Origin: Flavobacterium franklandianum
GTDB taxonomy: Bacteria > Bacteroidota > Bacteroidia > Flavobacteriales > Flavobacteriaceae
Assembly (NCBI RefSeq): GCF_007097365.1
Contig: NZ_VJZR01000006.1
Span: forward strand, 62,001 to 126,000
Direction: 5' to 3'
DNA: 64,000 bases
In this document: positions 44,139 through 53,305 of the stretch, one piece after another
How positions within the stretch are numbered: the stretch's first letter is position 1
How the letters are laid out: the number at the start of each line of letters is the position of its first letter
The notes under the pieces: model-generated
The model's input: the letters and a program-made list of their open reading frames with translations, nothing else
Told to the model about the DNA's origin: nothing
Databases searched by the model: none
Program-made: the position numbers and the translations under genes

Positions 44139-47100
44139 TTGGAAAATAAACCAACATCAATTAAACTACAAAATTTCACCACCGAAAGTGGCGTACTCAT
44201 TCTTTCTATAAACTTAAGTTATCAGGTTTTTGGGCAAGTTTTGAATACAGCTCCAATCGTTTTGGTTAATCACGCTTTGACCGGAAATTCGCAAGTGGTT
44301 GGCGAAAACGGTTGGTGGAATAATCTTATTGGCGACAATAAAACCATCGATACCAATAAATACACCATATTAGCATTTAATGTTCCTGGAAATGGATTCG
44401 ATAAAACGTACATTGAAAATTACTTAGATTTTACAGCTCGCGACATCGCCAGACTTTTCTTGGAAGGCATTCGATTGCTGAAAGTCAAAGAATTATTCGC
44501 TATAATTGGAGGTTCTGTAGGTGGCGGAATTGCATGGGAAATGGTCGCTTTAGAACCTAAATTGACCCATAATTTTTTCCCGATTGCTTCCGATTGGAAA
44601 TCGACCGATTGGTTGATCGCCAATTGTTATTTGCAAGAAAAAATTCTTTGCAATTCGTCAAAACCTATCGAAGATGCTCGAATTCACGCCATGTTGTGTT
44701 ACAGAACGCCAGAATCTTTCAAGGAGAAATTCCAAAGAACTTCGACCGATTCGACCGATTCTTTTCAAGTAGAAAGTTGGCTGAATTATCACGGCGACAA
44801 ATTGCAAAAACGGTTTGAGCTTTCGGCTTACAAAATGATGAATCAGTTGCTTAAAACCATTGATATCACTCGCGGAAGAACCTCTTTCGAAAATTTAATT
44901 TCCGAAGTTGATGCCAATATTTATATCATCGGAATCAATTCGGATTTGTTTTTTACAGCGAATGAAAACAGGGAAACCTACCACGAAATAAAAAAGTTTA
45001 AGCACAATGTTTTTTATAGCGAAATCGAATCGCAGCACGGACACGATGCTTTTTTAATGGAATACGAACAATTGAACAATTTATTGGATGTTGTTTTTAA
45101 AAATAAAAAAAATAGGATGAAAATATTAAAATTTGGCGGAAAATCATTGGCCAACGGAGAAGGAATCAACAAAGTTTTAGATATTATTATCGATAAAAAA
45201 AGCAAAGGCGAAAACATTGCCGTTGTAGTTTCGGCACGAGGAAATGCAACGGATGAATTAGAAGATATTTTGACCATTGCGACCAAAAATGGCAATTATA
45301 AACCTTTGGTTGAAAGTTTCAAAAACTATCAACAAGATATTTATACAAACGTAGATTTGTCGGAAGAATTTGCATTATTAGACAAGCTTTTCGAAGGTGT
45401 AAGTTTGATTGGCGATTATAGCGAAAAAATTAAAGATCAAGTTTTAGCTCAAGGCGAATTGCTTTCGGCAAAATTAATTACTGCGATTTTGAATGGAAAG
45501 GGTATAAAAGCTCGTTTTACAGATTCCAGAGAATTGATAAAAACCGATTCAAATTATGGTGATGCTCAACCATTAGAGCAAATTTCTAAGAAAAATGTAG
45601 TCCATTATTTCAAAGAAAATAACGATACAATAAATATTATTACAGGTTTTATTGGGTCAAATAATAGTGGAGACACCACGACTTTAGGCCGAAACGGCAG
45701 CAATTATACCGCTTCGTTGATTGCCAATTATATCGATGCCGAAGAATTGCAAAACTATACCCACGTTGACGGAATTTACACCGCCAATCCAGATTTAGTT
45801 CCCGATGCCAAAAAAATTGACCGTTTGTCTTTTAACGAAGCGAACGAAATTGCCAATTTTGGAGCCACAATTTTGCACGCCAAAACGATAATTCCATTGT
45901 TGGAAAAAAACATTCCATTACGAATTTTAAACACATTCAACCACGAAAACCAAGGAACATTGATCACTTCTAAATCCAATAAAGAAGGAATTAAAACACT
46001 TTCGGTTCTCGAAAATGTAGCTTTAGTAAACCTTGAAGGAAGAGGATTACTAGGAAAAACAGGTGTCGACGCTCGAATTTTTAAAGTTATGGGCGACAAT
46101 GATATTAGCGTAAGCATCATTTCACAAGGTTCTTCTGAAAGAGGAATAGGACTTGTAGTAAATTCAAATCAAGCGACAAAAGCGATGATCGAATTGGAGA
46201 AAGAATTCGAAAGTGATTTCTATTCGAAAGACGTGAATAAAATTTCGATTACCGATGATGTTTCGGTGATTTCGATTATTGGTCAAGATTTGAGTACTTT
46301 CCACAAACCTTACACTTCGTTGATAAAAAACAAGGTTGTGCCAATTCTTTTTAATAATACGGTTACGGGTAAAAACGTGAGTTTGGTGGTCAAAAAATCA
46401 CAATTGAGCAAGGCTTTAAACGTGATTCACGGAGAGATTTTTGGAGTTTCTAAGAAAATAAATATTGCCGTTTTTGGTCACGGATTAGTTGGCGGAACTT
46501 TGATTAACCAAATTTTGGAATCCGCTGCAGCTATCGAAAAAAGAAAAGATATTAAACTAAATGTTTTTGCGATTGCGAATTCTAAGAATTTGCTTTTAAA
46601 CAAAAACGGAGTTTCTCCAAATTGGAAAAACGAAATTCAAACCAACGGTTTCTCTTATACGATTGATGATGTTATTGCTTTCGCCAATGAAAATAATATG
46701 GAGAATCTAATTGCTATTGATAACACGGCAAGTGCTGCATTTGTCGAACATTATACGACTTTGGCAGAAAATAGTTTCGACTTGATTTCTTCGAATAAAG
46801 TAGCGAATACATTGAGTTATAAATTCTACAAAGATTTGAGAAAAGTATTGGCTGAGAACCAAAAGAATTATTTGTACGAAACTAATGTTGGCGCAGGTTT
46901 ACCATTGATTGACACCATAAAATTATTGCATCTTTCGGGTGAAAATATTACCAAAATAAAAGGGGTTTTCTCTGGGACTTTGAGTTATTTATTCAATAAT
47001 TTTTCAGCAAAAGACGTTCCGTTTAGCGAAATTCTGAAAGAAGCAATTGATAATGGTTATACCGAACCTGATTCTAGAGAAGATTTATGCGGGAATGATG

Positions 47101-47528
47101 TGGGTAGAAAATTATTGATTTTGGCAAGAGAATTGGATTTGCAAAACGAATTCGAAGAAATCAGCATTCAAAACCTAATTCCAGAACATTTACGTGAAGG
47201 AAACGTTGCCGATTTCTTGAATAAATTGAAAGAATTCGATCCAATTTATACTAAAATAAAAGAAGATCAAGAACCCAACCACGTGTTGAGATACATTGGT
47301 GAATTGTCGGGAGATTTACAAAACGATAAAGGAAATCTCGAAGTAAAATTAGTTTCCGTACCTTCGGATACCGCTTTGGGTGGATTGAAAGGTTCGGATT
47401 CTTTCTTCGAAATTTACACCGAATCCTACGGAGATAGACCTATTGTAATTCAAGGAGCTGGCGCAGGATCTGCAGTAACAGCGAGAGGCGTTTTCGGAGA
47501 TTTATTGAGATTGTCGGAGAAAGGGTAA
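44139..47528 (+). CDS. MetX-aspartate kinase-homoserine dehydrogenase fused frame
   Basis: 1129 residues in one open frame from TTG 44139. Residues 1-326 are a MetX-type homoserine O-acetyltransferase (alpha/beta hydrolase) with catalytic triad Ser126 (GGSVGG), Asp269 and His302 (GHDAFL). At Met327 (ATG 45117) begins a complete ThrA-type protein: aspartate kinase (KILKFGGKSLANGEG), two ACT regions, and homoserine dehydrogenase from about 774 (AVFGHGLVGG). The linker is only a few residues and spans a run of eight A. With seven A the MetX part would end in TGA overlapping this ATG. So the locus may be a true fusion, a slippage site or an indel. It is preceded by a SAM-I riboswitch. Confidence 0.9.
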   Translation: MENKPTSIKLQNFTTESGVLILSINLSYQVFGQVLNTAPIVLVNHALTGNSQVVGENGWWNNLIGDNKTIDTNKYTILAFNVPGNGFDKTYIENYLDFTARDIARLFLEGIRLLKVKELFAIIGGSVGGGIAWEMVALEPKLTHNFFPIASDWKSTDWLIANCYLQEKILCNSSKPIEDARIHAMLCYRTPESFKEKFQRTSTDSTDSFQVESWLNYHGDKLQKRFELSAYKMMNQLLKTIDITRGRTSFENLISEVDANIYIIGINSDLFFTANENRETYHEIKKFKHNVFYSEIESQHGHDAFLMEYEQLNNLLDVVFKNKKNRMKILKFGGKSLANGEGINKVLDIIIDKKSKGENIAVVVSARGNATDELEDILTIATKNGNYKPLVESFKNYQQDIYTNVDLSEEFALLDKLFEGVSLIGDYSEKIKDQVLAQGELLSAKLITAILNGKGIKARFTDSRELIKTDSNYGDAQPLEQISKKNVVHYFKENNDTINIITGFIGSNNSGDTTTLGRNGSNYTASLIANYIDAEELQNYTHVDGIYTANPDLVPDAKKIDRLSFNEANEIANFGATILHAKTIIPLLEKNIPLRILNTFNHENQGTLITSKSNKEGIKTLSVLENVALVNLEGRGLLGKTGVDARIFKVMGDNDISVSIISQGSSERGIGLVVNSNQATKAMIELEKEFESDFYSKDVNKISITDDVSVISIIGQDLSTFHKPYTSLIKNKVVPILFNNTVTGKNVSLVVKKSQLSKALNVIHGEIFGVSKKINIAVFGHGLVGGTLINQILESAAAIEKRKDIKLNVFAIANSKNLLLNKNGVSPNWKNEIQTNGFSYTIDDVIAFANENNMENLIAIDNTASAAFVEHYTTLAENSFDLISSNKVANTLSYKFYKDLRKVLAENQKNYLYETNVGAGLPLIDTIKLLHLSGENITKIKGVFSGTLSYLFNNFSAKDVPFSEILKEAIDNGYTEPDSREDLCGNDVGRKLLILARELDLQNEFEEISIQNLIPEHLREGNVADFLNKLKEFDPIYTKIKEDQEPNHVLRYIGELSGDLQNDKGNLEVKLVSVPSDTALGGLKGSDSFFEIYTESYGDRPIVIQGAGAGSAVTARGVFGDLLRLSEKG

Positions 47529-47529
47529 A

Positions 47530-47620
47530 AAAAAAGTACTCAGTGTTCAGTTTTGAGTGTTCAGTAAAAAATATAAAATCCGCGTTTGAAATCCGTTTCA
47601 TCCGCGTCCAAAAAAATAAA
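47530..47620 (+). repeat. Degenerate short repeats before osmC
   Basis: TCAGTGTTCAGTTTTGAGTG-type units (47540-47568) and a CCGCGTTTGAAATCCGTTTC-type stretch (47580-47609) fill the gap between the fused gene and osmC. Related word-like repeats precede etfA and metZ. Confidence 0.6.
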
Positions 47621-47623
47621 AAA

Positions 47624-48058
47624 ATGAAAGTAACATTAGACAGAGTAAACGAAAACTTCCACTTCGAATTGAAAAACGAACGTGGACATATTGTAAATGT
47701 AGATGCGCGTCCTGATTTTGGAGGTAATGATATGGGCCCAAGTCCGATGGAATTAATCTTAATGGGTGTAGCAGGTTGCAGCGGAATTGATATGATTTCG
47801 ATTTTGAAAAAACAACGTCAGGAAATCACCTCTTTCAAAGCAGAAGTAGAGGGAGTTAGGGAAGAAGTTGGCGATGCCAAACCTTTCAAAGATATTCACG
47901 TAGTTTTTTATTTGGAAGGAACTATTAAAGAAGACAAAGCTTCGAAAGCAGCACAACTTTCTTTTGAAAAATACTGCTCAGTTGCCAAAACAGTGGAACC
48001 AACAGCAACAATACATTATAAAGTAGTTTTGAATGGAGTGGAATTAGCTAAAATCTAA
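47624..48058 (+). CDS. OsmC-family protein
   Basis: 144 residues from ATG 47624 (MKVTLDRVNENFHFELKN); the longer frame from 47543 runs through repeat sequence. The family core MGPSPMELILMGVAGCSGIDMISILKK contains the resolving or peroxidatic Cys, and EKYCSVAKTV holds the second, as in OsmC/Ohr-like proteins. It may reduce organic peroxides or act as a persulfide/thiol enzyme. It lies between methionine genes, so a sulfur-linked role is possible. Confidence 0.9.
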   Translation: MKVTLDRVNENFHFELKNERGHIVNVDARPDFGGNDMGPSPMELILMGVAGCSGIDMISILKKQRQEITSFKAEVEGVREEVGDAKPFKDIHVVFYLEGTIKEDKASKAAQLSFEKYCSVAKTVEPTATIHYKVVLNGVELAKI

Positions 48059-48098
48059 TTCCACAACTTTAAACTTTAAACAATTTTAAACTTTTTAA

Positions 48099-49271
48099 AT
48101 GAACGAACAAGAATTCGGTTTCGAAACCCAAGCCATACGCACTCAATTAGAGCGCACCCAATATTTAGAGCATTCCGTGCCTTTGTACTTAACTTCTAGT
48201 TTTGTATTTGAAGATGCCGAAGATATGCGTGCCTCATTTGCCGACGAAAAAGATCGAAATATTTATAGCCGTTACAGCAATCCGAATACCAACGAGTTCG
48301 TGGATAAAGTATGTCAAATGGAAGGCGCAGCAGCTGGTTTTGCTTTTGCATCCGGAATGGCGGCGGTCTATTCGACCTTGGCGGCTTTGTTGAATTCAGG
48401 CGATCATATCGTTTCGGCAGGAAGTGTATTTGGTGCAACACATTCTTTGTTTATTAATTATTTTCCAAAATGGGGAATTGAAACAACCTATTTCGACATC
48501 AACAAACCCGAAACTATAGAAAGTTGTATCAAGCCAAATACCAAGATTCTTTTTGCTGAATCGCCAACCAATCCTGCGGTAGATATTATTGATTTGGAAT
48601 TGTTGGGAGCTATTGCCAAAAAGCACAATTTGATTTTGATCATCGACAACTGTTTTGCTACGCCATATTTACAACAACCTATAAAATGGGGAGCGGATTT
48701 GGTGATCCATTCAGCTACAAAGTTAATGGACGGTCAAGGTAGAGTTTTGGGTGGAATTACTGTTGGCGATGCCGAATTGATTCAAAAAATCTATTTGTTT
48801 TCTCGATTGACAGGACCAGCTTTATCGCCGTTTAATGCTTGGGTATTGTCTAAAAGTTTAGAAACTTTGGCGATACGTTTGGACAGACATTGCGAAAATG
48901 CAATGAAAGTAGCTGTGTTTTTAGAACAACATCCGAATGTAAGTTTGGTAAAATATCCGTTCTTGAAATCGCATCCTCAATATGAAATTGCCAAAAAGCA
49001 AATGAAATTGGGAGGTAATATTGTGGCATTCGAAATCAAAGGTGGAATTGAAGCAGGAAGAGCGTTTTTGGATAAAATAAAATTATGTTCGTTGTCCCCA
49101 AATTTAGGAGATACTAGAACTATTGTAACACATCCAGCATCAACAACACACAGTAAATTGTCTGTCGAAGAACGTTTGGCAGTAAGCATTACTGATGGTT
49201 TGGTGCGTGTTTCCGTAGGATTGGAAACCGTGAAAGATGTAATTGCTGATTTGGAGCAGGCTTTGGGTTAA
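48099..49271 (+). CDS. metZ: Cys/Met-metabolism PLP enzyme, probable O-succinylhomoserine sulfhydrylase
   Basis: 390 residues, the shorter subclass of the family. The PLP lysine is Lys208 in HSATKLMDGQGRVLGG; the N-terminus FETQAIRTQLERTQYLEHSVPLY and ASGMAAVYSTLAALL are typical of MetZ. Given a MetX acetyltransferase next door, its real substrate may be O-acetylhomoserine, or it may be a cystathionine gamma-synthase. It duplicates the step catalysed by MetY but has no leader control that I can see. Confidence 0.82.
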   Translation: MNEQEFGFETQAIRTQLERTQYLEHSVPLYLTSSFVFEDAEDMRASFADEKDRNIYSRYSNPNTNEFVDKVCQMEGAAAGFAFASGMAAVYSTLAALLNSGDHIVSAGSVFGATHSLFINYFPKWGIETTYFDINKPETIESCIKPNTKILFAESPTNPAVDIIDLELLGAIAKKHNLILIIDNCFATPYLQQPIKWGADLVIHSATKLMDGQGRVLGGITVGDAELIQKIYLFSRLTGPALSPFNAWVLSKSLETLAIRLDRHCENAMKVAVFLEQHPNVSLVKYPFLKSHPQYEIAKKQMKLGGNIVAFEIKGGIEAGRAFLDKIKLCSLSPNLGDTRTIVTHPASTTHSKLSVEERLAVSITDGLVRVSVGLETVKDVIADLEQALG

Positions 49272-49301
49272 AATTTATAATTATTGATTCATATATAAAT
49301 A

Positions 49302-49326
49302 GCCCACGGTTTTTGATCGTGGGTTA
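49302..49326 (+). terminator. Hairpin after metZ
   Basis: GCCCACG / CGTGGGT stem with a nine-base loop, 30 bases after the metZ stop. The T-run after it is weak. Confidence 0.5.
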
Positions 49327-49362
49327 TGTGTTAAATTTCAGATTAATTATTTTATACTAAAT

Positions 49363-50013
49363 ATGATAGAAGAATTCATAACATTTCAAAAATTTAATGA
49401 TCAAAATTCTGCCTCTGAATTGGGGGATTTTTTCAAAGAAAAAAAACTAGAATATGTACTTGAGGATAATTCATTGAGTTTTGATCCCACTTTTGCAAAT
49501 AATGGATTTGGTAAAGAATTTTGTATCAAGCTCAAGAAAAGTGATTTTGAAAAAGGAAACGCATTTTTAAATGAAAAGGCAGAAAAAGAAATTGTTGAAA
49601 TAGACAATGATTACTATCTATTAAGTTTTACAGATAAGGAATTATTTGAATTAATCGCAGCGAGTGATGAATGGAACCCATTTGATGTTTCTTTAGCTGA
49701 AAGATTATTAAAAGAAAGAGGAAAAGAAGTTACTCAAGAGGAAATAGAAAAAATAAAGACTAATAGAATATTTGAACTTTCAAAACCAGAAAAAAGTCAA
49801 AGAACTTATATTATTATTGGTTATATTACTGCAATTTTTGGTGGTTTTCTAGGTATATTTATTGGTTGGCACTTGTTGACATTCAAAAAAACATTACCAA
49901 ATGGAAATAGAATTTATGTTTATTCCAATAATGATAGAAAACAAGGGAATCGTATTTTGATAATAGGTGGAATTTTTTTAGTAATTTGGCTATTATATAG
50001 GTTTCTAAAATAA
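49363..50013 (+). CDS. Membrane protein with DUF2007-like N-terminus
   Basis: 216 residues. The N-terminal part (about 1-75) looks like a signal-transducing DUF2007 domain (FITFQKFNDQNSASELGDFFKEKKLEYVLED); the middle is acidic and helical. Two membrane helices occupy about 147-167 and 196-213. The function is unknown. It sits between metZ and the Rrf2 regulator in the same direction. Confidence 0.65.
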   Translation: MIEEFITFQKFNDQNSASELGDFFKEKKLEYVLEDNSLSFDPTFANNGFGKEFCIKLKKSDFEKGNAFLNEKAEKEIVEIDNDYYLLSFTDKELFELIAASDEWNPFDVSLAERLLKERGKEVTQEEIEKIKTNRIFELSKPEKSQRTYIIIGYITAIFGGFLGIFIGWHLLTFKKTLPNGNRIYVYSNNDRKQGNRILIIGGIFLVIWLLYRFLK

Positions 50014-50029
50014 TTCAATTCTTAAAAAA

Positions 50030-50440
50030 ATGCTCTCAAAGAAAACAAAATACGGAATCAAAGCACTGACTTTTTTAGCTCGCCAGAAAGACAATACGCC
50101 AGTGCAAATAGCTGAAATTGCCAAAGCGGAACATATTTCGCTAAAATTTTTAGAAAGTATTTTGTTGCTCCTGCGTCATTCCGGCTTTTTGGGTGCCAAA
50201 AAAGGAAAAGGGGGAGGATACTATTTGATCAAAGAGCCCAAAGATATTAATATGGCTAAAGTCTATCGCATTCTCGAAGGCCCAATTGCTTTGTTGCCTT
50301 GTGCCAGTCACAACTTCTACGAAAAATGCGACGATTGTACCGATGAATCTTTGTGCGCCGTTCGCAAACTAATGATGGAAGTTCGCGACAACACCTTGAT
50401 GATTCTAGAAAACAACTCCCTCGCTGACATTGCATTTTAA
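50030..50440 (+). CDS. Rrf2-family transcriptional regulator
   Basis: 136 residues with an N-terminal winged helix (MLSKKTKYGIKALTFLA, then a recognition region around HISLKFLESILLLLR). Four cysteines, Cys91, Cys100, Cys103 and Cys109, lie in a loop like the cluster-binding region of IscR and other Rrf2 proteins. Position directly before the sulfate-assimilation genes suggests it controls them in response to sulfur or Fe-S status, which is inference. Confidence 0.92.
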   Translation: MLSKKTKYGIKALTFLARQKDNTPVQIAEIAKAEHISLKFLESILLLLRHSGFLGAKKGKGGGYYLIKEPKDINMAKVYRILEGPIALLPCASHNFYEKCDDCTDESLCAVRKLMMEVRDNTLMILENNSLADIAF

Positions 50441-50463
50441 TCAACATTTTTTTTGAATATTAT

Positions 50464-50516
50464 TTTGTTATTTAGAATAAATTAGTATTTTTGCATATTA
50501 ATCTATTAAACCGATA
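50464..50516 (+). promoter_or_regulatory. Promoter and possible operator for the sulfur genes
   Basis: TTG (50464-50466) and TATTTTTG (50485-50492) are separated by 18 bases, an excellent flavobacterial promoter. A short dyad CTAT-TAAACCG-ATAG (50502-50516) lies right at the expected start of transcription and could be the Rrf2 operator. Confidence 0.65.
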
Positions 50517-50543
50517 GGGTAGTAGATAAAAATATAAAAATTT

Positions 50544-51455
50544 ATGATTAAGAGATTTGTAAAAAATTTTAATGATTCTGTAGGTGTAGCGCAAAATAGT
50601 TCGTTCGCCAAGAATCTTTGGGTTTTTGTTCCAGTGTTTTTGATTTTGGTATTATTAACAGTTTTGATATACAATCATTATGCGGATTTTACGTGGAGTA
50701 ATTTCGTAGCTGGATTTAACCAAGAGTTTTTGGTGTTTTTTGCTATTGGTGTTTTTGCACAATTGGTCGATGGCACTTTAGGAATGGGTTACGGTGCGAC
50801 TTCTACTTCTTTTTTGTTGGCTTATGGTGTTCCGCCAGCGGTTAGCAGTACAGGAGTTCACGTTGCCGAAATGTTTACAACAGGAGCATCAGCAGTTTCC
50901 CATCATAAATTTGGAAATATTAATAAAAAACTGGTAAAACATCTTTTAATTCCTGGCGTTTTAGGATCGATTACAGGAGCGTATTTGTTGTCGGATGTAA
51001 TAGATGGAGACGTGATCAAGCCTTTTATAGCAGTATATATGATGATATTAGCTGTCGTTATCATCAAAAAAGCATTAGTAAAGAATATTGTAAAAAAGAA
51101 AACCAAAAGATTAGATCTTTTAGCCTCTTTTGGTGGTTTTATGGATTCTGTTGGCGGTGGTGGTTGGGGGCCAATTGTAACTTCAACCTTGCTAGGACGT
51201 GGTAGGGATCCTCGCTACACTATTGGTTCTGTAAATGCCGCGGAGTTTGCGGTTTCTTTTGCTAGTGGAGTTACCTTTATGATTTTTGGAGGAATAAGCG
51301 GATGGCAAGTAATCATAGGATTGATTTTGGGAGGCGTTATAGCTGCTCCTCTTGCTGCTTTTTTGGTGAATAAAATTCAAAGAAAACCAATGATGATTGC
51401 TGTAGGAATCTTGATTATTATTTTAAGTTTAAGAACTTTGTCTAAATTAATATAA
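50544..51455 (+). CDS. TauE/SafE-family sulfite/sulfonate transporter
   Basis: 303 residues, about eight membrane helices. It has the TauE repeats: DGTLGMGYGATSTSFLLAYG near residue 74 and, in the second half, GGFMDSVGGGGWGPIVTSTLLG. It may move sulfate, sulfite or a sulfonate; direction cannot be told. As first gene of the cys cluster it could be the sulfate importer, since no other sulfate permease is in view. Confidence 0.9.
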   Translation: MIKRFVKNFNDSVGVAQNSSFAKNLWVFVPVFLILVLLTVLIYNHYADFTWSNFVAGFNQEFLVFFAIGVFAQLVDGTLGMGYGATSTSFLLAYGVPPAVSSTGVHVAEMFTTGASAVSHHKFGNINKKLVKHLLIPGVLGSITGAYLLSDVIDGDVIKPFIAVYMMILAVVIIKKALVKNIVKKKTKRLDLLASFGGFMDSVGGGGWGPIVTSTLLGRGRDPRYTIGSVNAAEFAVSFASGVTFMIFGGISGWQVIIGLILGGVIAAPLAAFLVNKIQRKPMMIAVGILIIILSLRTLSKLI

Positions 51456-51465
51456 ATCCACTTTT

Positions 51466-51497
51466 CTCCCTCTCCTTTGGAGAGGGTTGGGGTGAGG
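51466..51497. repeat. CTCC-palindrome repeat before cysH
   Basis: CTCCCTCTCC-TT-GGAGAGGG followed by TTGGGGTGAGG. It has the form of the right-hand end of the composite repeats downstream. No left-hand end is visible. Confidence 0.8.
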
Positions 51498-51511
51498 AAA
51501 AAATTATTATA

Positions 51512-52213
51512 ATGAGTGTATCAATAGTAAATACTTTATTAGAAAAAACCAAAGGATTTTCCATCGAAGAAACTTTAGCTTTTATAGCGACTGAATATCA
51601 AGGGAAAGTTGTTTTTTCAACTTCTTTCGGACAGGAAGACCAAGTAATTACGGCTTTAATTGCCAAAAACGATTTGCCAATAACCATTTTTACTTTGGAC
51701 ACAGGGCGTTTGTTTCAGGAAACCTACGATGTTTTTCATAAAACGTTGAAAAAGTATAAAAAAGAAATAAAAGTCTTTTTCCCAGAAGCTGTTTCGGTTG
51801 AAAAATTATTGGAGACCAAAGGGCCAAACAGTTTTTACGATTCAGTCGAAAACCGAAAAGAATGTTGTTTTATTCGAAAAGTAGCGCCTTTGACTAAAGC
51901 TTTGAAAGGAAATGCCATTTGGATTACTGGTTTAAGAGCCGAACAATCCGAAAATAGAAATAGTTTGGATTTGTTTGAATACGATGCTCATTTTGATATC
52001 ATCAAATTCAATCCATTATTAAAATGGACTTTAGAAGAGGTTCAAAAATATATTGATGATAATAATGTACCACAAAATGCTTTGCACAAACAAGGATTTG
52101 TTAGCATTGGTTGTGCACCTTGTACCAGAACAATTGCCGAGGGAGAAGACATAAGAGCTGGAAGATGGTGGTGGGAATCTAGTCATAAAGAATGCGGTTT
52201 GCACCAGAAATAG
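51512..52213 (+). CDS. cysH: APS reductase (assimilatory, 4Fe-4S type)
   Basis: 233 residues of the PAPS/APS reductase family. The paired cysteines Cys118-Cys119 (KECCFIRK) and Cys201-x2-Cys204 (GCAPCTR) are the 4Fe-4S ligands that mark APS-using enzymes; the C-terminal KECGLH holds the catalytic Cys. It reduces adenylyl sulfate to sulfite with thioredoxin. The absence of cysC nearby agrees with APS as substrate. Confidence 0.94.
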   Translation: MSVSIVNTLLEKTKGFSIEETLAFIATEYQGKVVFSTSFGQEDQVITALIAKNDLPITIFTLDTGRLFQETYDVFHKTLKKYKKEIKVFFPEAVSVEKLLETKGPNSFYDSVENRKECCFIRKVAPLTKALKGNAIWITGLRAEQSENRNSLDLFEYDAHFDIIKFNPLLKWTLEEVQKYIDDNNVPQNALHKQGFVSIGCAPCTRTIAEGEDIRAGRWWWESSHKECGLHQK

Positions 52214-52253
52214 AGAATAGAATAAAGAGGTTGGAATTTAGAAGTTCAGTTCC

Positions 52254-52386
52254 GTAGGAACGATTCATTTTGTAGCAACGGATTTCAATCCGTTGAAATG
52301 TAGGAACGATTCATTTTGTAGCAACGGATTTCAATCCGTTGAAATGTAGGAACAAATTATAGCAACGGATTTTAATCCGTTGAATT
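52254..52386 (+). repeat. 46-bp tandem repeat array, REP family GGATT-type
   Basis: Two identical units start at 52254 and 52300 and a diverged third at 52346, an exact period of 46. Each contains the hairpin CAACGGATT-TC-AATCCGTTG behind GTAGGAACGATTCATTTTGT. Single copies of the same family lie at 63094 and 63257. Confidence 0.92.
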
Positions 52387-52402
52387 AAATTAAAAATAAA
52401 AT

Positions 52403-53302
52403 ATGAGTACATTATTAAAAACAAATGCTTTAGAAAGCGAAGCGATTTACATATTTAGAGAAGTAATATCTCAATTTGAAAAACCAGTTCTGCTCTTTTC
52501 TGGAGGAAAAGATTCGATTACATTGGTGCGTTTGGCGCAAAAAGCATTCTTTCCAGCAAAGATTCCTTTTCCATTGTTGCACGTTGATACTGGGCATAAT
52601 TTTCCTGAAACCATCGAATTTAGAGATAGATTAGTGGCTGAATTAGGATTAGAATTAATCGTTCGTAACGTTCAAGATTCCATCAATGAAGGAAAAGTAA
52701 TTGAAGAAACAGGTCGTTATTCAAGCCGAAATATGTTGCAAACGACAACACTTTTAGACGCCATTGAAGAATTCAAATTTGATGCTTGTATTGGTGGTGC
52801 TCGTCGTGACGAAGAAAAAGCTAGAGCTAAAGAACGTATTTTCTCTGTTCGTGATGATTTTGGTCAATGGGACGAAAAAAATCAACGTCCAGAATTATTC
52901 GATTTATTGAACGGGAAAATTGAGAATGGGCAAAACGTTCGTGTTTTTCCAATTTCAAACTGGACTGAATTAGACGTTTGGAGTTATATTGAACAAGAAA
53001 AAATTGAAATTCCATCCATTTATTTTTCACACAAAAGAAAAGTTTTCATAAGAGACGGTATGATTTGGTCACATTCTCCTTTTGTTTACCAAGAAGAAGA
53101 TGAAGCAATCGAAGAAAGAATTGTGCGTTTTAGAACTGTTGGAGACATGAGTTGTACGGCCGCTGTTGATTCTTATGCAGCAACAATTGCAGAAGTAGTT
53201 GGCGAAATCAGAACTTCGACAATCTCCGAAAGAGGTGCCAGAATCGATGACAAACGATCGGAAGCCGCAATGGAAAAAAGAAAACAACAAGGATACTTTT
53301 AA
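52403..53302 (+). CDS. cysD: Sulfate adenylyltransferase subunit 2
   Basis: 299 residues. The PP-loop SGGKDSITLVRLAQKAF is at about residue 33, followed by HVDTGHNFPETIEFRD, GGARRDEEKARAKERIFS and FRTVGDMSCT. With the CysN GTPase it forms ATP sulfurylase, activating sulfate to APS. It is followed by cysN after a composite repeat. Confidence 0.97.
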   Translation: MSTLLKTNALESEAIYIFREVISQFEKPVLLFSGGKDSITLVRLAQKAFFPAKIPFPLLHVDTGHNFPETIEFRDRLVAELGLELIVRNVQDSINEGKVIEETGRYSSRNMLQTTTLLDAIEEFKFDACIGGARRDEEKARAKERIFSVRDDFGQWDEKNQRPELFDLLNGKIENGQNVRVFPISNWTELDVWSYIEQEKIEIPSIYFSHKRKVFIRDGMIWSHSPFVYQEEDEAIEERIVRFRTVGDMSCTAAVDSYAATIAEVVGEIRTSTISERGARIDDKRSEAAMEKRKQQGYF

Positions 53303-53305
53303 AAT

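Noticed and set aside
52254..52386. Possible CRISPR array
   Set aside because: The unit is a contiguous 46-base tandem repeat with no unique spacers and no cas genes nearby.
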